Shown here: positions 32,686-43,063 of the stretch, piece after piece
How the letters are laid out: the number at the start of each line of letters is the position of its first letter
Numbering within the stretch: position 1 is the stretch's first letter
NCBI RefSeq assembly: GCF_030246845.1
Contig: NZ_CP126889.1
Span: forward strand, 186,001 to 250,000
DNA length: 64,000 nt
Direction: 5' to 3'
Origin: Enhydrobacter sp.
GTDB taxonomy: Bacteria > Pseudomonadota > Alphaproteobacteria > Reyranellales > Reyranellaceae
Made by a program: the position numbers and the translations under genes
Notes under the pieces: model-generated
The model's input: the letters and a program-made list of their open reading frames with translations, nothing else
Databases searched by the model: none
What the model was told of the DNA's origin: nothing

Positions 32686-33180
32686 TCAGGCGGCCAGGCG
32701 CCAGCGGCCGCCGGCTTCGCGTTCGAGGATCGTCGTCGCGAGGCCGAACGGCTCGGGCGTGACGCCGCGGATCCACAGCGACATGCGCTCGACCGCGATC
32801 TCGACGAAGACGGCGGCGGCGCGGTCCTCCGCCGTAGGGAAGTAGGCGTCGTAGCCGGGCTGCCAGCGCCGCCGCACCTCGGCTGCCTCCGCGCGCAGCA
32901 CCGCGCGGCCGGCGAGCGTCAGATAGGCCTCGGCCGGATCGTCCTGGAACACCAGGGTCACGCGCCCGTCGCGCCCGAGCGCGGCCGCCTTGCGCGAGCG
33001 CCCGTCGGTGACGAAGCGCAGCGTCCAGTCGTCCTCGCCCGGGTCGTGCAGCAGCCGCCCCATCGGCCGCGCCTCGGCCCCGCCCGCCTCGCGCGCCGTC
33101 ACCAGCCAGCAATAGCGCACGCTCCTCACCGCCCTCGCCGCGCCGGCCAGCAGGCGCGCCACGTCGCTGTCGTCGCTCAT
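32686..33180 (-). CDS. Pyridoxamine 5'-phosphate oxidase-like (general stress 26) protein
   Basis: 164 residues with the split-barrel FMN-binding fold: RYCWLVTAREAGGAEARPMG, DDWTLRFVTDGRSRKAAALG, VTLVFQDDPAEAYLTLAG. This is the general-stress-protein-26 subgroup, flavin- or F420/heme-binding proteins of unassigned reaction. GGAGG 5 bases before ATG 33180. Two adjoining palindromes just upstream probably bind a regulator. Confidence 0.82.
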   Translation of the reverse strand: MSDDSDVARLLAGAARAVRSVRYCWLVTAREAGGAEARPMGRLLHDPGEDDWTLRFVTDGRSRKAAALGRDGRVTLVFQDDPAEAYLTLAGRAVLRAEAAEVRRRWQPGYDAYFPTAEDRAAAVFVEIAVERMSLWIRGVTPEPFGLATTILEREAGGRWRLAA

Positions 33181-33195
33181 CGCATCCTCCGTTGT

Positions 33196-33223
33196 GACCA
33201 TATGGTCTAGACTATATAGTCTA
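33196..33223. promoter_or_regulatory. Tandem palindromic operator GACYATATRGTCTA x2
   Basis: GACCATATGGTC is followed directly by TAGACTATATAGTCTA, both perfect palindromes. Together they are two 14-base copies of GACYATATRGTCTA. They lie 16 bases before the PNPOx-like start. This is a candidate MarR/PadR/TetR-type site. Confidence 0.6.
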
Positions 33224-33233
33224 CAACGAAGTC

Positions 33234-33283
33234 GCATGAGCGCAACTGGAGTTGCGCGCTCCCATGAGCTCGGAGGAGCGCGC
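33234..33283. repeat. Second repeat family, ATGAGCGCAACTGGAGTTGC
   Basis: The unit ATGAGCGCAACTGGAGTTGC is followed by GCGCTCCCATGAGC and an inverted GAGCGCGCCTC end, similar to the copy at 54643. It abuts the stop of the gene at 33285. Confidence 0.6.
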
Positions 33284-33284
33284 C

Positions 33285-33506
33285 TCATCGCCATCCGGAC
33301 TGGTTGTTCACCATCCACCGCAGGAGCAGGAGGAACGCGATCCCGCCGAGCAGGATCCAGTGCCACCAGAAATAGAGCACCAGCGCCGCACCGCCGACCA
33401 TCACGATCAAGCCGATGAGGGACAGCACGATCGGGATGGAGTCGAGCTTGGACACGTCGACGTCGGTGTCGTCCGGCTTCCGATCATGATTGAAGTCGTT
33501 GGACAT
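33285..33506 (-). CDS. Small two-span membrane protein
   Basis: 73 residues: an acidic cytoplasmic N-terminus (SNDFNHDRKPDDTDVDVSKL) then two membrane helices (IPIVLSLIGLIVMVGGAALV and HWILLGGIAFLLLLRWM). Unknown function. Its stop lies next to a second-family repeat. Confidence 0.65.
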   Translation of the reverse strand: MSNDFNHDRKPDDTDVDVSKLDSIPIVLSLIGLIVMVGGAALVLYFWWHWILLGGIAFLLLLRWMVNNQSGWR

Positions 33507-33598
33507 CGCCGCGCCAGCATACGCCGGCAGCGGCCGCCGCCTGCGATTTTCCCTGTATCGATTGTTGCCGAGCGAAGAGACTGAAGGTGCGCGCTCCG

Positions 33599-33668
33599 AA
33601 AGATCCCTCGCTGCGCTCGGGATGACACACAAACCGGTGTCATCCCGCGGCGAAGCCGAGGGATCTTT
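33599..33668. repeat. GTGTCATCC palindrome, open arrangement
   Basis: AAAGATCCCTCGCTGCGCTC...GATGACAC, the short spacer ACAAACCG, then GTGTCATCCCGCGGCGAAGC...GATCTTT. It ends 3 bases before the glucoamylase-like stop, between two minus-strand genes. Confidence 0.9.
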
Positions 33669-33670
33669 CG

Positions 33671-35968
33671 TCAGCCCAGCGCCACCTTCTGGTCGCGGCC
33701 TTCCCAGCGGCCGTCGGCGGAGAGGTAGAGGGTGAAGTCGAGCGAGCGGTGGCCGGCGAGGTCGGCGGCCGCCAGGCGGACGCCGTGGCGGCCGAAGGGC
33801 AGCGGCGTCGAGGGGCGGTCGGTCGTGCCCTGCCAGCCGTCGAAGCCGAAATGGAGCACGAACGGCCGGGCGAGGTCGATCACCACCGCGCGGCCGGCCG
33901 GCAGCGCCTCGAACGGCGTGTCGAGCCGCCAGTGCCAGGCCTTCGCGCGCCCGCCGGTTCTCGCGAGATGATCCTCGACGCTCGCCAGCAGCTCGAGCGG
34001 CCGCTTCTTCTCGCGCGCGATCAGGAGCTTCAGGAACTCGGCATGCGCCCACACCAGCGGCATGGCGCTGCCCGAGGGCTTGCCGGGCTCGAGCATGCGC
34101 GAGGGGATCGCGGGCGCGTCCCACACCTGCTCGGGGATCAGCCCGGCCGGTCCCGTCATGCGCGCCATGGTCTCGAGCCAGGGCAGCGGATCGCGCCCGG
34201 CCGCCAGCTCGAAGTGGCCGCGCTCGCCCGCCAGCAGCGGCCAGGCGCGGCCGATGCCGCTGCCGTCGAACGGGCTGCCGTCCTCCTTCTCACCGTAGCC
34301 GTCGCCGTTGTAGCGGCGATAGGCGACGCCGTTCGGCGTCTCCACACGCAGCAGCGCCTCGGCGACCTTGAGCGAATCGAGGATGCGCGGGTCGTTCGCC
34401 TTGCGCAGGCCGAGCCGCACGAGATAGAGGAACTCCATGCCGACCAGCGCCGCCGCCTCGACCCATTCGCCGTTGCGGTTCTTGACGTTGACGCGCCCGC
34501 GCAGGCCGCCGTCGAGCGCCGCCGGCCCCAGCCGCACATAGTAGCCGCGCACGCCGTGCGGAGCCGCCAGCGGCCCGCCCTCGACATAGGTCCAGTCCTC
34601 GATGCGCTCGTTCCAGCAGTCGGCGAGCGAGAGCACGTAGTCGCGCTCCTCGTCCTCCAGGAACTCCGCCGCCGCGATCAGCGCCACGATCTCGATGCCG
34701 ATGGTGAACGGGCTGATGCCGGCATTCTCCTCCCAGCGGTCCTGTGCGCTCACCGGCCCATGATTGGCGAGATAGCCGGCCGCGCGCCGCACCATCGCCT
34801 CGACGCCGCTCACGCCGGCCAGCGATCCCTGCTCGGCGAGCTTGGCCGCGAGCACGATCGGGAAGCCGACCTCGTCGAGCTGGATGCCCTCCCAGAAGGG
34901 ACGGCCGTCGGGAAAGGTGTTCTGGCTCCAGTGCCCGTCGTCGTGCTGGGTGGCGATCAGGTAGCAGAGCATCCACACCGCGTCCTCGATCTCGCCCACG
35001 CCGATCAGCGCCAGCCCCGCCTCGACGCAGTCGCGCGCCCAGACAAGGTGATAGCCGCCGGAGCTGTCGCTCGCATTGCCCCACGGCACGCTGAGGCTGG
35101 CCACGATCGAGCCGGGGAAGCTGCGATCCTCGTGCACCTTCAGCACGACGGCGGAGACGTAGGCCTCGCGCTCGACCGGGAGCGAGCCGCCCGGGATCAC
35201 CAGCTTCCTGCCCCATTCCTCCCAGTCGTGGATGAAGCGCTCGCGCATCGTGTCGTAGCCTTCGGCGATCGCCGAGCGTGCCAGCGTGCGCGCGCCCTCG
35301 ATGTGCTCGGAGAAGCCGAGGGCGAGAACGCCCTCCTGCGACGCGAGCTCGCCCATCAGCGCCACGTTGCCGTCGAGCGCCTCGGTCCAGCTCCAGCTCA
35401 TGCCGCCGTTGCGGTCGAAGTCCTGCCAGCCGTCGGACACGCCAACATAGCCCGCGCTGGTGCGCGAAAAGCCCGAGTCGCTCGCGAGGCAGAGTGCGTT
35501 GTCGTCCTTCCACGCCGCCAGGTCGCGGCCGGCGCGCGCATTGTTGCCGAGGCCGCTGTTGCCGAGATGCGGCGACAGGAGCGCGTACAGCCTCGCCCCC
35601 TCGCCCTCGAGCCGCCACGAGATCAGCAGCGCGTCGCGCAGCGGAGCCGGCAGCAGCTCGATCTCCAGCCTATAGCCCGGGCCCTCGTGCACGACCCGCG
35701 GCAGCGGCACGTAGGGCTTGGGCACCGAGACGGTGTAGCGGGCGACGCGCTTGACCTCCGACCAGCCGTCGGGCGTCGCGACGATGAAGCCGAGGTCGCG
35801 GATCTGCGGCGTGCCGGTGGCGGGCCAGTAGACCTCGTTCACGATGCCGAAGCCGGTCGTCACCCAGATCCGGCTCTGGGCCAGCGCCGTCGTCACCAGA
35901 TCCTTCGCGCTCGACGTCCAGGTCGGCGGGATGCCGGGCTTGCCCGGCGCAAGGTTCGTACTCCCCAT
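33671..35968 (-). CDS. Glycoside hydrolase family 15, glucoamylase-like
   Basis: 765 residues. The N-terminal part (about 20-290) is the beta-sandwich of bacterial glucoamylases (TGFGIVNEVYWPATGTPQIR). The (alpha/alpha)6 catalytic barrel follows: GGYHLVWARDCVEAGLALIG, candidate general-acid Glu in DRWEENAGISPFTIG, and general-base Glu in LIPEQVWDAP. A C-terminal beta domain closes the protein. No signal peptide, so it probably releases glucose from alpha-glucans in the cytosol. GlgX at 38070 handles branched glucans, which supports a shared pathway. The start at 35968 fits the family's N-terminus. Confidence 0.9.
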   Translation of the reverse strand: MGSTNLAPGKPGIPPTWTSSAKDLVTTALAQSRIWVTTGFGIVNEVYWPATGTPQIRDLGFIVATPDGWSEVKRVARYTVSVPKPYVPLPRVVHEGPGYRLEIELLPAPLRDALLISWRLEGEGARLYALLSPHLGNSGLGNNARAGRDLAAWKDDNALCLASDSGFSRTSAGYVGVSDGWQDFDRNGGMSWSWTEALDGNVALMGELASQEGVLALGFSEHIEGARTLARSAIAEGYDTMRERFIHDWEEWGRKLVIPGGSLPVEREAYVSAVVLKVHEDRSFPGSIVASLSVPWGNASDSSGGYHLVWARDCVEAGLALIGVGEIEDAVWMLCYLIATQHDDGHWSQNTFPDGRPFWEGIQLDEVGFPIVLAAKLAEQGSLAGVSGVEAMVRRAAGYLANHGPVSAQDRWEENAGISPFTIGIEIVALIAAAEFLEDEERDYVLSLADCWNERIEDWTYVEGGPLAAPHGVRGYYVRLGPAALDGGLRGRVNVKNRNGEWVEAAALVGMEFLYLVRLGLRKANDPRILDSLKVAEALLRVETPNGVAYRRYNGDGYGEKEDGSPFDGSGIGRAWPLLAGERGHFELAAGRDPLPWLETMARMTGPAGLIPEQVWDAPAIPSRMLEPGKPSGSAMPLVWAHAEFLKLLIAREKKRPLELLASVEDHLARTGGRAKAWHWRLDTPFEALPAGRAVVIDLARPFVLHFGFDGWQGTTDRPSTPLPFGRHGVRLAAADLAGHRSLDFTLYLSADGRWEGRDQKVALG

Positions 35969-36092
35969 CCGCAGAGCGTGCCGCTTCGCCGCCGCGACGG
36001 CAACCGCCCTCGGCCGCCTCTCTCCCCCTCGGAAACGGCGCCGCCCGTCGCTATGCTCGCGATGAACACGAATGGCCTCGGGGGAGACGCCC

Positions 36093-37553
36093 ATGCTGCA
36101 ATGTTCCTCGACGCGCGCGCCCGGGCGGCATCCGGCCGGCTGCCTGTGCCAGAGCCCCGGCTTCGCGCGGCTGAACGCCCGTCTCGAGGCCAAGTTCTCG
36201 CGTCGCGCCTTCGTCGCCGGAGCGGCCGCCACCGCGATGTCGGCGTTCGGGCCAAGGCCGGCATCGGCGCGCATCCCCAAGGCGCCCGGCTCGGCGATCG
36301 CCTTCACCAACGTCCGGGTGTTCGACGGCAAGTCGGAGGCGCTGCGGGCCGGCCTGCGGGTCGTCGTCGAGGGGCAGAAGATCAAGGCGGTCGAGGCGGC
36401 CGGACAGCCGCTCGCGGCCGGAGTGCGGACGATCGACTGCGGCGGCCGCGTGCTGATGCCGGGCCTCATCGACGCGCACTGGCACGCCATGATGGCGGCG
36501 ATCCCGCTCACCACCCTCATGGTGGCCGACGTGGGCTACATCAACCTTCTGGCCGCCAACGAGGCGGAGCGGACGCTGATGCGCGGCTTCACCAGCGTGC
36601 GCGACATGGCCGGGCCCAGCTTCAGCCTCAAACGCGCGATCGACACCGGGCTGGTGTCCGGTCCGCGCATCTGGCCGTCGGGTGCCATGATCTCGCAGAC
36701 CGGCGGGCACGGCGACTTCCGCTTTCCCTACGAGGTGCCGGCCGCGCCGAACGCCCCGCTGAGCCGCGGCGATGCGATCGGCGGCGGTGCGATCGCCGAC
36801 GGCGTCGACCGCGTGCTGCAGAAGGCCCGCGAGCAACTGATGCAGGGGGCGAGCCAGCTCAAGCTGGCGGCGGGTGGCGGGGTGTCCTCCTACTACGACC
36901 CGATCGACGTCGCGCAATACACCGAGCCGGAGTTCCGCGCCGCCGTGGACGCCGCCGAGAACTGGGGCACCTACGTCGCGGTGCATGCCTACACGCCGCG
37001 CGCCATCCAGACGGCGATCCGGGGCGGCGTCAAATGCATCGAGCACGGGCAGCTCATGGACGAGACGACCGCGAGGATGATCGCCGACGAGGGCCTGTGG
37101 CTCAGCACCCAGCCGTTCCTCGACAACGAGTATGCCAATCCGAAAAGCTCGCCCGAATCGCGGGCCAAGCAGCTCGAGGTTTTCGCGGGAACGGACAGGG
37201 CCTACGGCTTCGCCAGGAAGTACGGGATCAGGACGGCATGGGGCACCGACATCCTGTTCGAGCGCGAGGCGACGGCCAAGCAGGGCGCCATTCTCGCGAC
37301 CATGACGCGCTGGTACAGGCCGGCCGAGATATTGAAGATGGCGACCGGCACCAACGCCGAGCTTCTCGCCCTGGCGGGACCGCGCAATCCCTATCCGGGC
37401 AAGATCGGCGTCGTGGAGGAAGGCGCCTGGGCCGACCTTCTCGTGATCGACGGCGATCCGCTGGCGGATATCAGGCTGATCGCCGACCCCGACAAGAACC
37501 TCAAGCTCGTCATGAAGGACGGCCGGATCTTCAAGGACACGTTGACGGCCTGA
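36093..37553 (+). CDS. Tat-exported metal-dependent amidohydrolase
   Basis: 486 residues. A twin-arginine signal (SRRAFVAGAAATAMSAFG) is at about 37-60. The amidohydrolase barrel has the first metal pair in LIDAHWHAM, the likely carbamylated Lys in GASQLKLAAGG, His ligands in VAVHAYTPR and CIEHGQLM, and the catalytic Asp in AWGTDILFE. It resembles imidazolonepropionase/prolidase-like enzymes; the substrate is unknown. ATG 36093 has CGGGGGAG 5-6 bases upstream. It is divergent from the glucoamylase gene. Confidence 0.88.
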   Translation: MLQCSSTRAPGRHPAGCLCQSPGFARLNARLEAKFSRRAFVAGAAATAMSAFGPRPASARIPKAPGSAIAFTNVRVFDGKSEALRAGLRVVVEGQKIKAVEAAGQPLAAGVRTIDCGGRVLMPGLIDAHWHAMMAAIPLTTLMVADVGYINLLAANEAERTLMRGFTSVRDMAGPSFSLKRAIDTGLVSGPRIWPSGAMISQTGGHGDFRFPYEVPAAPNAPLSRGDAIGGGAIADGVDRVLQKAREQLMQGASQLKLAAGGGVSSYYDPIDVAQYTEPEFRAAVDAAENWGTYVAVHAYTPRAIQTAIRGGVKCIEHGQLMDETTARMIADEGLWLSTQPFLDNEYANPKSSPESRAKQLEVFAGTDRAYGFARKYGIRTAWGTDILFEREATAKQGAILATMTRWYRPAEILKMATGTNAELLALAGPRNPYPGKIGVVEEGAWADLLVIDGDPLADIRLIADPDKNLKLVMKDGRIFKDTLTA

Positions 37554-37669
37554 GCCGGCGCGACGAGCATCACCGCTTGTTCCGGCAAGGCAATTTCAAG
37601 GCAGCCGGAACGACGATGCCCGCCCCGCGTTCACCTCGCCACCCGCGCAATCGCGCGAAGGAGACCGGG

Positions 37670-37843
37670 ATGAAAGAGCTCATACTGGCTGTCGCGTTCT
37701 GCGTTCTGATCGGCGGCTGTGCCTACCGCCACGAGACGGTGGTCGAAAGACCCGCGCCGGCGCTGCAGCCGACCTCCGTGGTCGTGACCGATCCGCCGCC
37801 GCCACCGCCGCCGACCACCGTCTACGTGCCCGCACGCTACTGA
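37670..37843 (+). CDS. Small lipoprotein
   Basis: 57 residues. The signal with lipobox LIGGC puts the lipidated Cys at about residue 17. The mature part is Pro/Val-rich with eight prolines in a row nearly uninterrupted (DPPPPPPPTTVYVPARY). GGAG precedes ATG 37670. It is likely anchored in the inner or outer membrane facing the periplasm. It may share a transcript with the amidohydrolase 116 bases upstream. Confidence 0.75.
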   Translation: MKELILAVAFCVLIGGCAYRHETVVERPAPALQPTSVVVTDPPPPPPPTTVYVPARY

Positions 37844-37904
37844 CGGGCGCGTCGCCGCGCGCGCAGCCCTGGCGATCGAGGATGAACCGCGTGCGGCAAA
37901 AGGG

Positions 37905-37977
37905 GTGTCATCCCGAGCGTAGCGAGGGATCTTTCGCAGCGTCGACCAAGGATCCCTCGCTACGCTCGGGATGACAC
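37905..37977. repeat. GTGTCATCC palindrome, closed arrangement
   Basis: GTGTCATCCCGAGCGTAGCG...GATCTTT and AAGGATCCCTCGCTACGCTC...GATGACAC. Both arms carry the compensating TA variant (GCGTAGCG/CGCTACGC), which keeps the pairing. It lies between the lipoprotein and glgX. Confidence 0.92.
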
Positions 37978-38069
37978 AGAATGTGTCGCGCTCTCCGAGC
38001 GCACGGCGGCCGGTCGGAGCTATAGTCGGGGTGGCGCGTTGTCTCACCACTTGCCGGCACTGAGGTATC

Positions 38070-40301
<2,232 letters not shown>

Positions 40302-40353
40302 GACGCGGACCGCGGGCTTCCAGCCTGCTCATGGTGTGCCGCAAGAAAGAGAA

Positions 40354-40380
40354 GAGCGCCACAGGAGTTCGTCACCGACC
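40354..40380. repeat. Second repeat family, GAGCGCCACAGGAGTTCGTC
   Basis: It precedes the palindrome at 40428 by 48 bases, the mirror image of the 7833-7977 and 60361-60487 pairs. The connecting bases (CTCGGGAACGAAACTGCGCT) match those pairs, so the full repeated module is about 150 bp. The rest of 40302-40650 shows no gene. Confidence 0.7.
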
Positions 40381-40427
40381 AAGGGCAGACCCTCGGGAAC
40401 GAAACTGCGCTGCCTGCCGCAAAATGG

Positions 40428-40500
40428 GTGTCATCCCGAGCGGAGCGAGGGATCCTTGATCGGCGCCGCGAAAGATCCCTCGCCATGCTCGGGATGACAC
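40428..40500. repeat. GTGTCATCC palindrome, closed arrangement
   Basis: GTGTCATCCCGAGCGGAGCG...GATCCTT, the spacer GATCGGCGCCGCG, AAAGATCCCTCGCCATGCTC...GATGACAC. The bases after it (GACACTGGTTGGGCGCC) match those after the copy at 55495. Confidence 0.92.
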
Positions 40501-40568
40501 GACACTGGTTGGGCGCCCGATCGTGCTTCCTGTCGGTGGCGCGCTCCCCTGGAGGCGTAGGCGGGAAG

Positions 40569-40583
40569 TACCAGCGGCTGGTA
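40569..40583. promoter_or_regulatory. TACCA box 1
   Basis: TACCAGCGGCTGGTA is a palindrome within the conserved block GGCGGGAA-N-TACCA...TGGTAGA-N-AACGACC. It is 67 bases before ATG 40651. Boxes 2 and 3 lie before the LuxR-type gene at 42326. Confidence 0.65.
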
Positions 40584-40650
40584 GATAACGACCTGTTCAC
40601 AAGGGCGCCGCGGCGTGGCTACTGTGGGCGGGCACGGATGCGGCCTGGCG

Positions 40651-40860
40651 ATGTTCACCCTCAGCTTCTACGACCTGCAGAATCGTCGCGATCTCACCCG
40701 GACGTTCGACCGTCGTTCGGAAGCCCTGTCGTTCGCCGACGACCTCAAGCACAGGAAATGCCTCGTTCTCACCTTGCGGTTTCCCGACGGCTCGACCGTG
40801 GGCTCCACCGAGATCGCGGCGATGATCCGCGAGATGGCCCGGCACAAGCGACAGGCATGA
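40651..40860 (+). CDS. Hypothetical protein under a TACCA box, 69 aa
   Basis: 69 residues, alpha/beta (MFTLSFYDLQNRRDLTRTFD, KHRKCLVLTLRFPDGSTVGS). The start is uncertain: ATG 40651 is spaced from its TACCA box like the luxR gene is from box 3, while GTG 40615 would add 12 residues. A good terminator follows. Its likely co-regulation with the luxR-kaiBC operon is the main clue to function. Confidence 0.6.
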   Translation: MFTLSFYDLQNRRDLTRTFDRRSEALSFADDLKHRKCLVLTLRFPDGSTVGSTEIAAMIREMARHKRQA

Positions 40861-40866
40861 ACGAAA

Positions 40867-40889
40867 AAGGCGGCCGATCGGGCCGCCTT
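40867..40889. terminator. Terminator between convergent genes
   Basis: AAGGCGGCC and GGCCGCCTT pair around a five-base loop. A-rich bases lie upstream and TTCCTCGTCTT downstream, so it can end transcription from both the small gene and the OmpA gene. Confidence 0.8.
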
Positions 40890-40915
40890 CCTCGTCTTCG
40901 GTCCGTGCGCGCCGG

Positions 40916-41881
40916 CTACTGGATCACGATCTCCACGCGCCGGTTCTGCGGCTCGCGCACGCCGTCGCCGGTCGGCACCAGCGGCTGGGTCTCGCCCTTG
41001 CCGATCACCGAGATCGCCGTCGCCGGCACGCCGTCACGCACCAGGGCATCCTTGACCGCGTTCGCGCGACGCAGCGACAGCGCCATGTTGTAGCTCGCCG
41101 GTCCGGACGTGTCGGTGTGGCCGGTGGCGGTGATGCGGGCGCTGCCCTTGGTCTTGTAGGCGTCGGCCGCCTGCTGGATCGTGCCCAGGGCCTGCTGCGA
41201 CAGGTTCGAGCGGTCCCAGTCGAAGAACACCATGAAGGATGGCGCGCTGGGCGCGGCCGGCGGCGGCGGTGGCGGCGCCACGGCCGCAGGCTGGCCGAAC
41301 TTGTAGCTGACGCCCAGCATGACGGCGATGTTGTTGTTCTCGTAGAAGCCCGGATTGGTCGTGCCGTAGTAGCGGCCCTCGAGATCGACGCGGATGTTCT
41401 GGGTCGCGTTCCAGCCCAGGCCGATCATGCCCTGGTAGGCGAACTGCGTGCTGCAGAGCGAGCAGCCGTTGATGGCGTTGTCGGCGAAGGCGACGCCGAG
41501 GCCGGCGCCGATATAGGGCGTCACCACCGCGCCCGGAAAGAAATCGTAGAGCGCATTGGCCATCACGCTGACCTGCTCGATGCGGCCGGCGCTGTTGCTG
41601 AAGATGTTGCCGAAGTTCGCCGTGCCGCGCCCGTTGTTCGAGCGGTACATGCCTTCCAGCTCGAGCCTGGGGCCGACGAAGTCGTAGCCGACCTTGCCGC
41701 CGACCGCGTAGCCCAGATCCATGTTGTAGTTGCTGCTGTTCAGCAGCCAGTTGAGACCGCCTTCCGCGCCGATATAGAAGCCCGGGAAGGATTGCCCTGG
41801 CGTGAACCAGTCGGATTGTGCATTGGCTGCCGCCATCGGCAGAGCGACGAGGGCCGCTGCGCCCAGCAGTGTGTTCTTCAT
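40916..41881 (-). CDS. OmpA-family outer membrane protein
   Basis: 321 residues. A signal peptide (KNTLLGAAALVALPMAAANA) is followed by an eight-stranded beta-barrel at about 30-200 (GFYIGAEGGLNWLLNSSNYN), a proline linker (APPPPPPAAP) and a C-terminal OmpA-like peptidoglycan-binding domain (TATGHTDTSGPASYNMALSL, PQNRRVEIVIQ). It tethers the outer membrane to murein. GGAAGGA precedes ATG 41881. Confidence 0.92.
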   Translation of the reverse strand: MKNTLLGAAALVALPMAAANAQSDWFTPGQSFPGFYIGAEGGLNWLLNSSNYNMDLGYAVGGKVGYDFVGPRLELEGMYRSNNGRGTANFGNIFSNSAGRIEQVSVMANALYDFFPGAVVTPYIGAGLGVAFADNAINGCSLCSTQFAYQGMIGLGWNATQNIRVDLEGRYYGTTNPGFYENNNIAVMLGVSYKFGQPAAVAPPPPPPAAPSAPSFMVFFDWDRSNLSQQALGTIQQAADAYKTKGSARITATGHTDTSGPASYNMALSLRRANAVKDALVRDGVPATAISVIGKGETQPLVPTGDGVREPQNRRVEIVIQ

Positions 41882-42056
41882 GTGAGGCTGTCCTTCCAGG
41901 CGAAGTTGCAGAAACGAAGTCAAGTCGGCTGTCAGAACAGCCTCTCGCCCCGTTTATTTTTCGCGATCATACAGCCGTCGCCGCGAGGATCACCGAGCGA
42001 TGCGCGCCGTCATGTCGATTTGCGGCGAGTGTGCCGGGTGGGCAACAGGCGGGAAC

Positions 42057-42072
42057 TACCAACCGACTGGTA
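42057..42072. promoter_or_regulatory. TACCA box 2
   Basis: TACCAACCGACTGGTA within GGCGGGAAC...GGTAGATTGCGACCAG. The half-sites are one base further apart than in the other boxes. It lies 254 bases before the LuxR-type gene, separated from box 3 by a GTGTCATCC repeat. Confidence 0.6.
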
Positions 42073-42112
42073 GATTGCGACCAGCCGACAATGAAGCGCC
42101 GCACAGGACTCG

Positions 42113-42185
42113 TGTCATTCCGAGCGCAGCGAGGAATCTTTTGCAGCGCCGATCAAGGATCTCTCGCGTCGCTCGGGATGACACG
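42113..42185. repeat. GTGTCATCC palindrome between TACCA boxes 2 and 3
   Basis: GTGTCATTCCGAGCGCAGCG...AATCTTTT and AAGGATCTCTCGCGTCGCTC...GATGACAC, closed arrangement, with spacer GCAGCGCCGATC. It splits the upstream region of the luxR-kaiBC operon. The interval 41882-42325 otherwise holds only the two TACCA boxes. Confidence 0.9.
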
Positions 42186-42240
42186 ACATGGCCTGCCGTG
42201 TCGGCCTCATGGCGGAATCAGGGCGGACATGGGGCGGAAA

Positions 42241-42255
42241 TACCAATGACTGGTA
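42241..42255. promoter_or_regulatory. TACCA box 3
   Basis: TACCAATGACTGGTA preceded by GGGGCGGAAA and followed by GAAAGCAACCAG. It is 70 bases before ATG 42326, almost the same spacing as box 1 has from 40651. Confidence 0.65.
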
Positions 42256-42325
42256 GAAAGCAACCAGTGCCCGAGGCCGGCGTTGACGAGACGGAGAACG
42301 ACACGAACCCGGACCGAGGAGAGCA

Positions 42326-43015
42326 ATGGATCACGTCATCGACGAGGGCGTGCGCGAGCGCGGGCGGCTGGAGGCGATCGCCAGGGCACTGGGCGACGGC
42401 GTCGTCCTGGTCGACCGGAGCGGCGAGATCCTGTGGATCGACCGCGCGACGCGCCGGCGCATCGATGGCGAGCTCGGCAAGCTCGACCTGCCGCTGCCGC
42501 GTCCCGCCGGGCGCGCGATCGACTGCTTCGCCGCGCCGGTCGATCTCACCGTCAATGGCGAGCGGCTGAGCCTCTGCGTGCTGCAGGAGGCCGACGCGCG
42601 CGCGGACAGCGGACAGGATCTGCTCGCGGCGCTGGAGACCATCATGGCCGACAGCGCCTCGTGGCTGACGCGCACCGTGCTCGACAAGCTCAAGGCCATC
42701 GGCCGGCCGGTCGAGTCGAACGGGCCGGCGCGCGGGCGCGATCTCGACCTCCTGAGCGATCGCGAGCGCGAGGTGCTGGGCCTGATCTGCGAGGGCAAGA
42801 GCGGCACCGCGATCGGCGACATCCTCGGCCTCTCCGAGAACACCGTGCGCAACCACATCGCCTCGCTCTACCGCAAGATCGGCGTCAACCGCCGCTCGGG
42901 CGCGATCATCTGGGCGCGCGAGCGCGGCATCACCGGCCGCGACTCGATCGCGATCGGCCGCGCCGGCCGCAACCGCGAGCGCGCGCGGCAGGCGCAGCGG
43001 CTACTAGGCGACTAG
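42326..43015 (+). CDS. LuxR-type regulator with PAS-like sensor
   Basis: 229 residues. The N-terminal 110 residues look like a PAS domain (ARALGDGVVLVDRSGEILWI). Residues of about 145-205 form a GerE/LuxR helix-turn-helix (LLSDREREVLGLICEGKSGT, LGLSENTVRNHIASLYRKIG). There is no receiver or AHL domain. GAGGAGAGC precedes the ATG. It is followed after 48 bases by kaiB, so it probably heads the kai operon, and the TACCA boxes upstream are candidate autoregulatory sites. Confidence 0.85.
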   Translation: MDHVIDEGVRERGRLEAIARALGDGVVLVDRSGEILWIDRATRRRIDGELGKLDLPLPRPAGRAIDCFAAPVDLTVNGERLSLCVLQEADARADSGQDLLAALETIMADSASWLTRTVLDKLKAIGRPVESNGPARGRDLDLLSDREREVLGLICEGKSGTAIGDILGLSENTVRNHIASLYRKIGVNRRSGAIIWARERGITGRDSIAIGRAGRNRERARQAQRLLGD

Positions 43016-43063
43016 TCCTTTTCTCTCTCTTGCCGCGAACCGGCATCGGCGGTTCGATGGGCA

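Noticed and set aside
33749-37843. 1364-codon plus-strand frame
   Set aside because: It runs antisense through the glucoamylase gene and out of frame through the amidohydrolase gene. Only its last 57 codons (lipoprotein from 37670) are real. Such long empty frames are common at this GC content.
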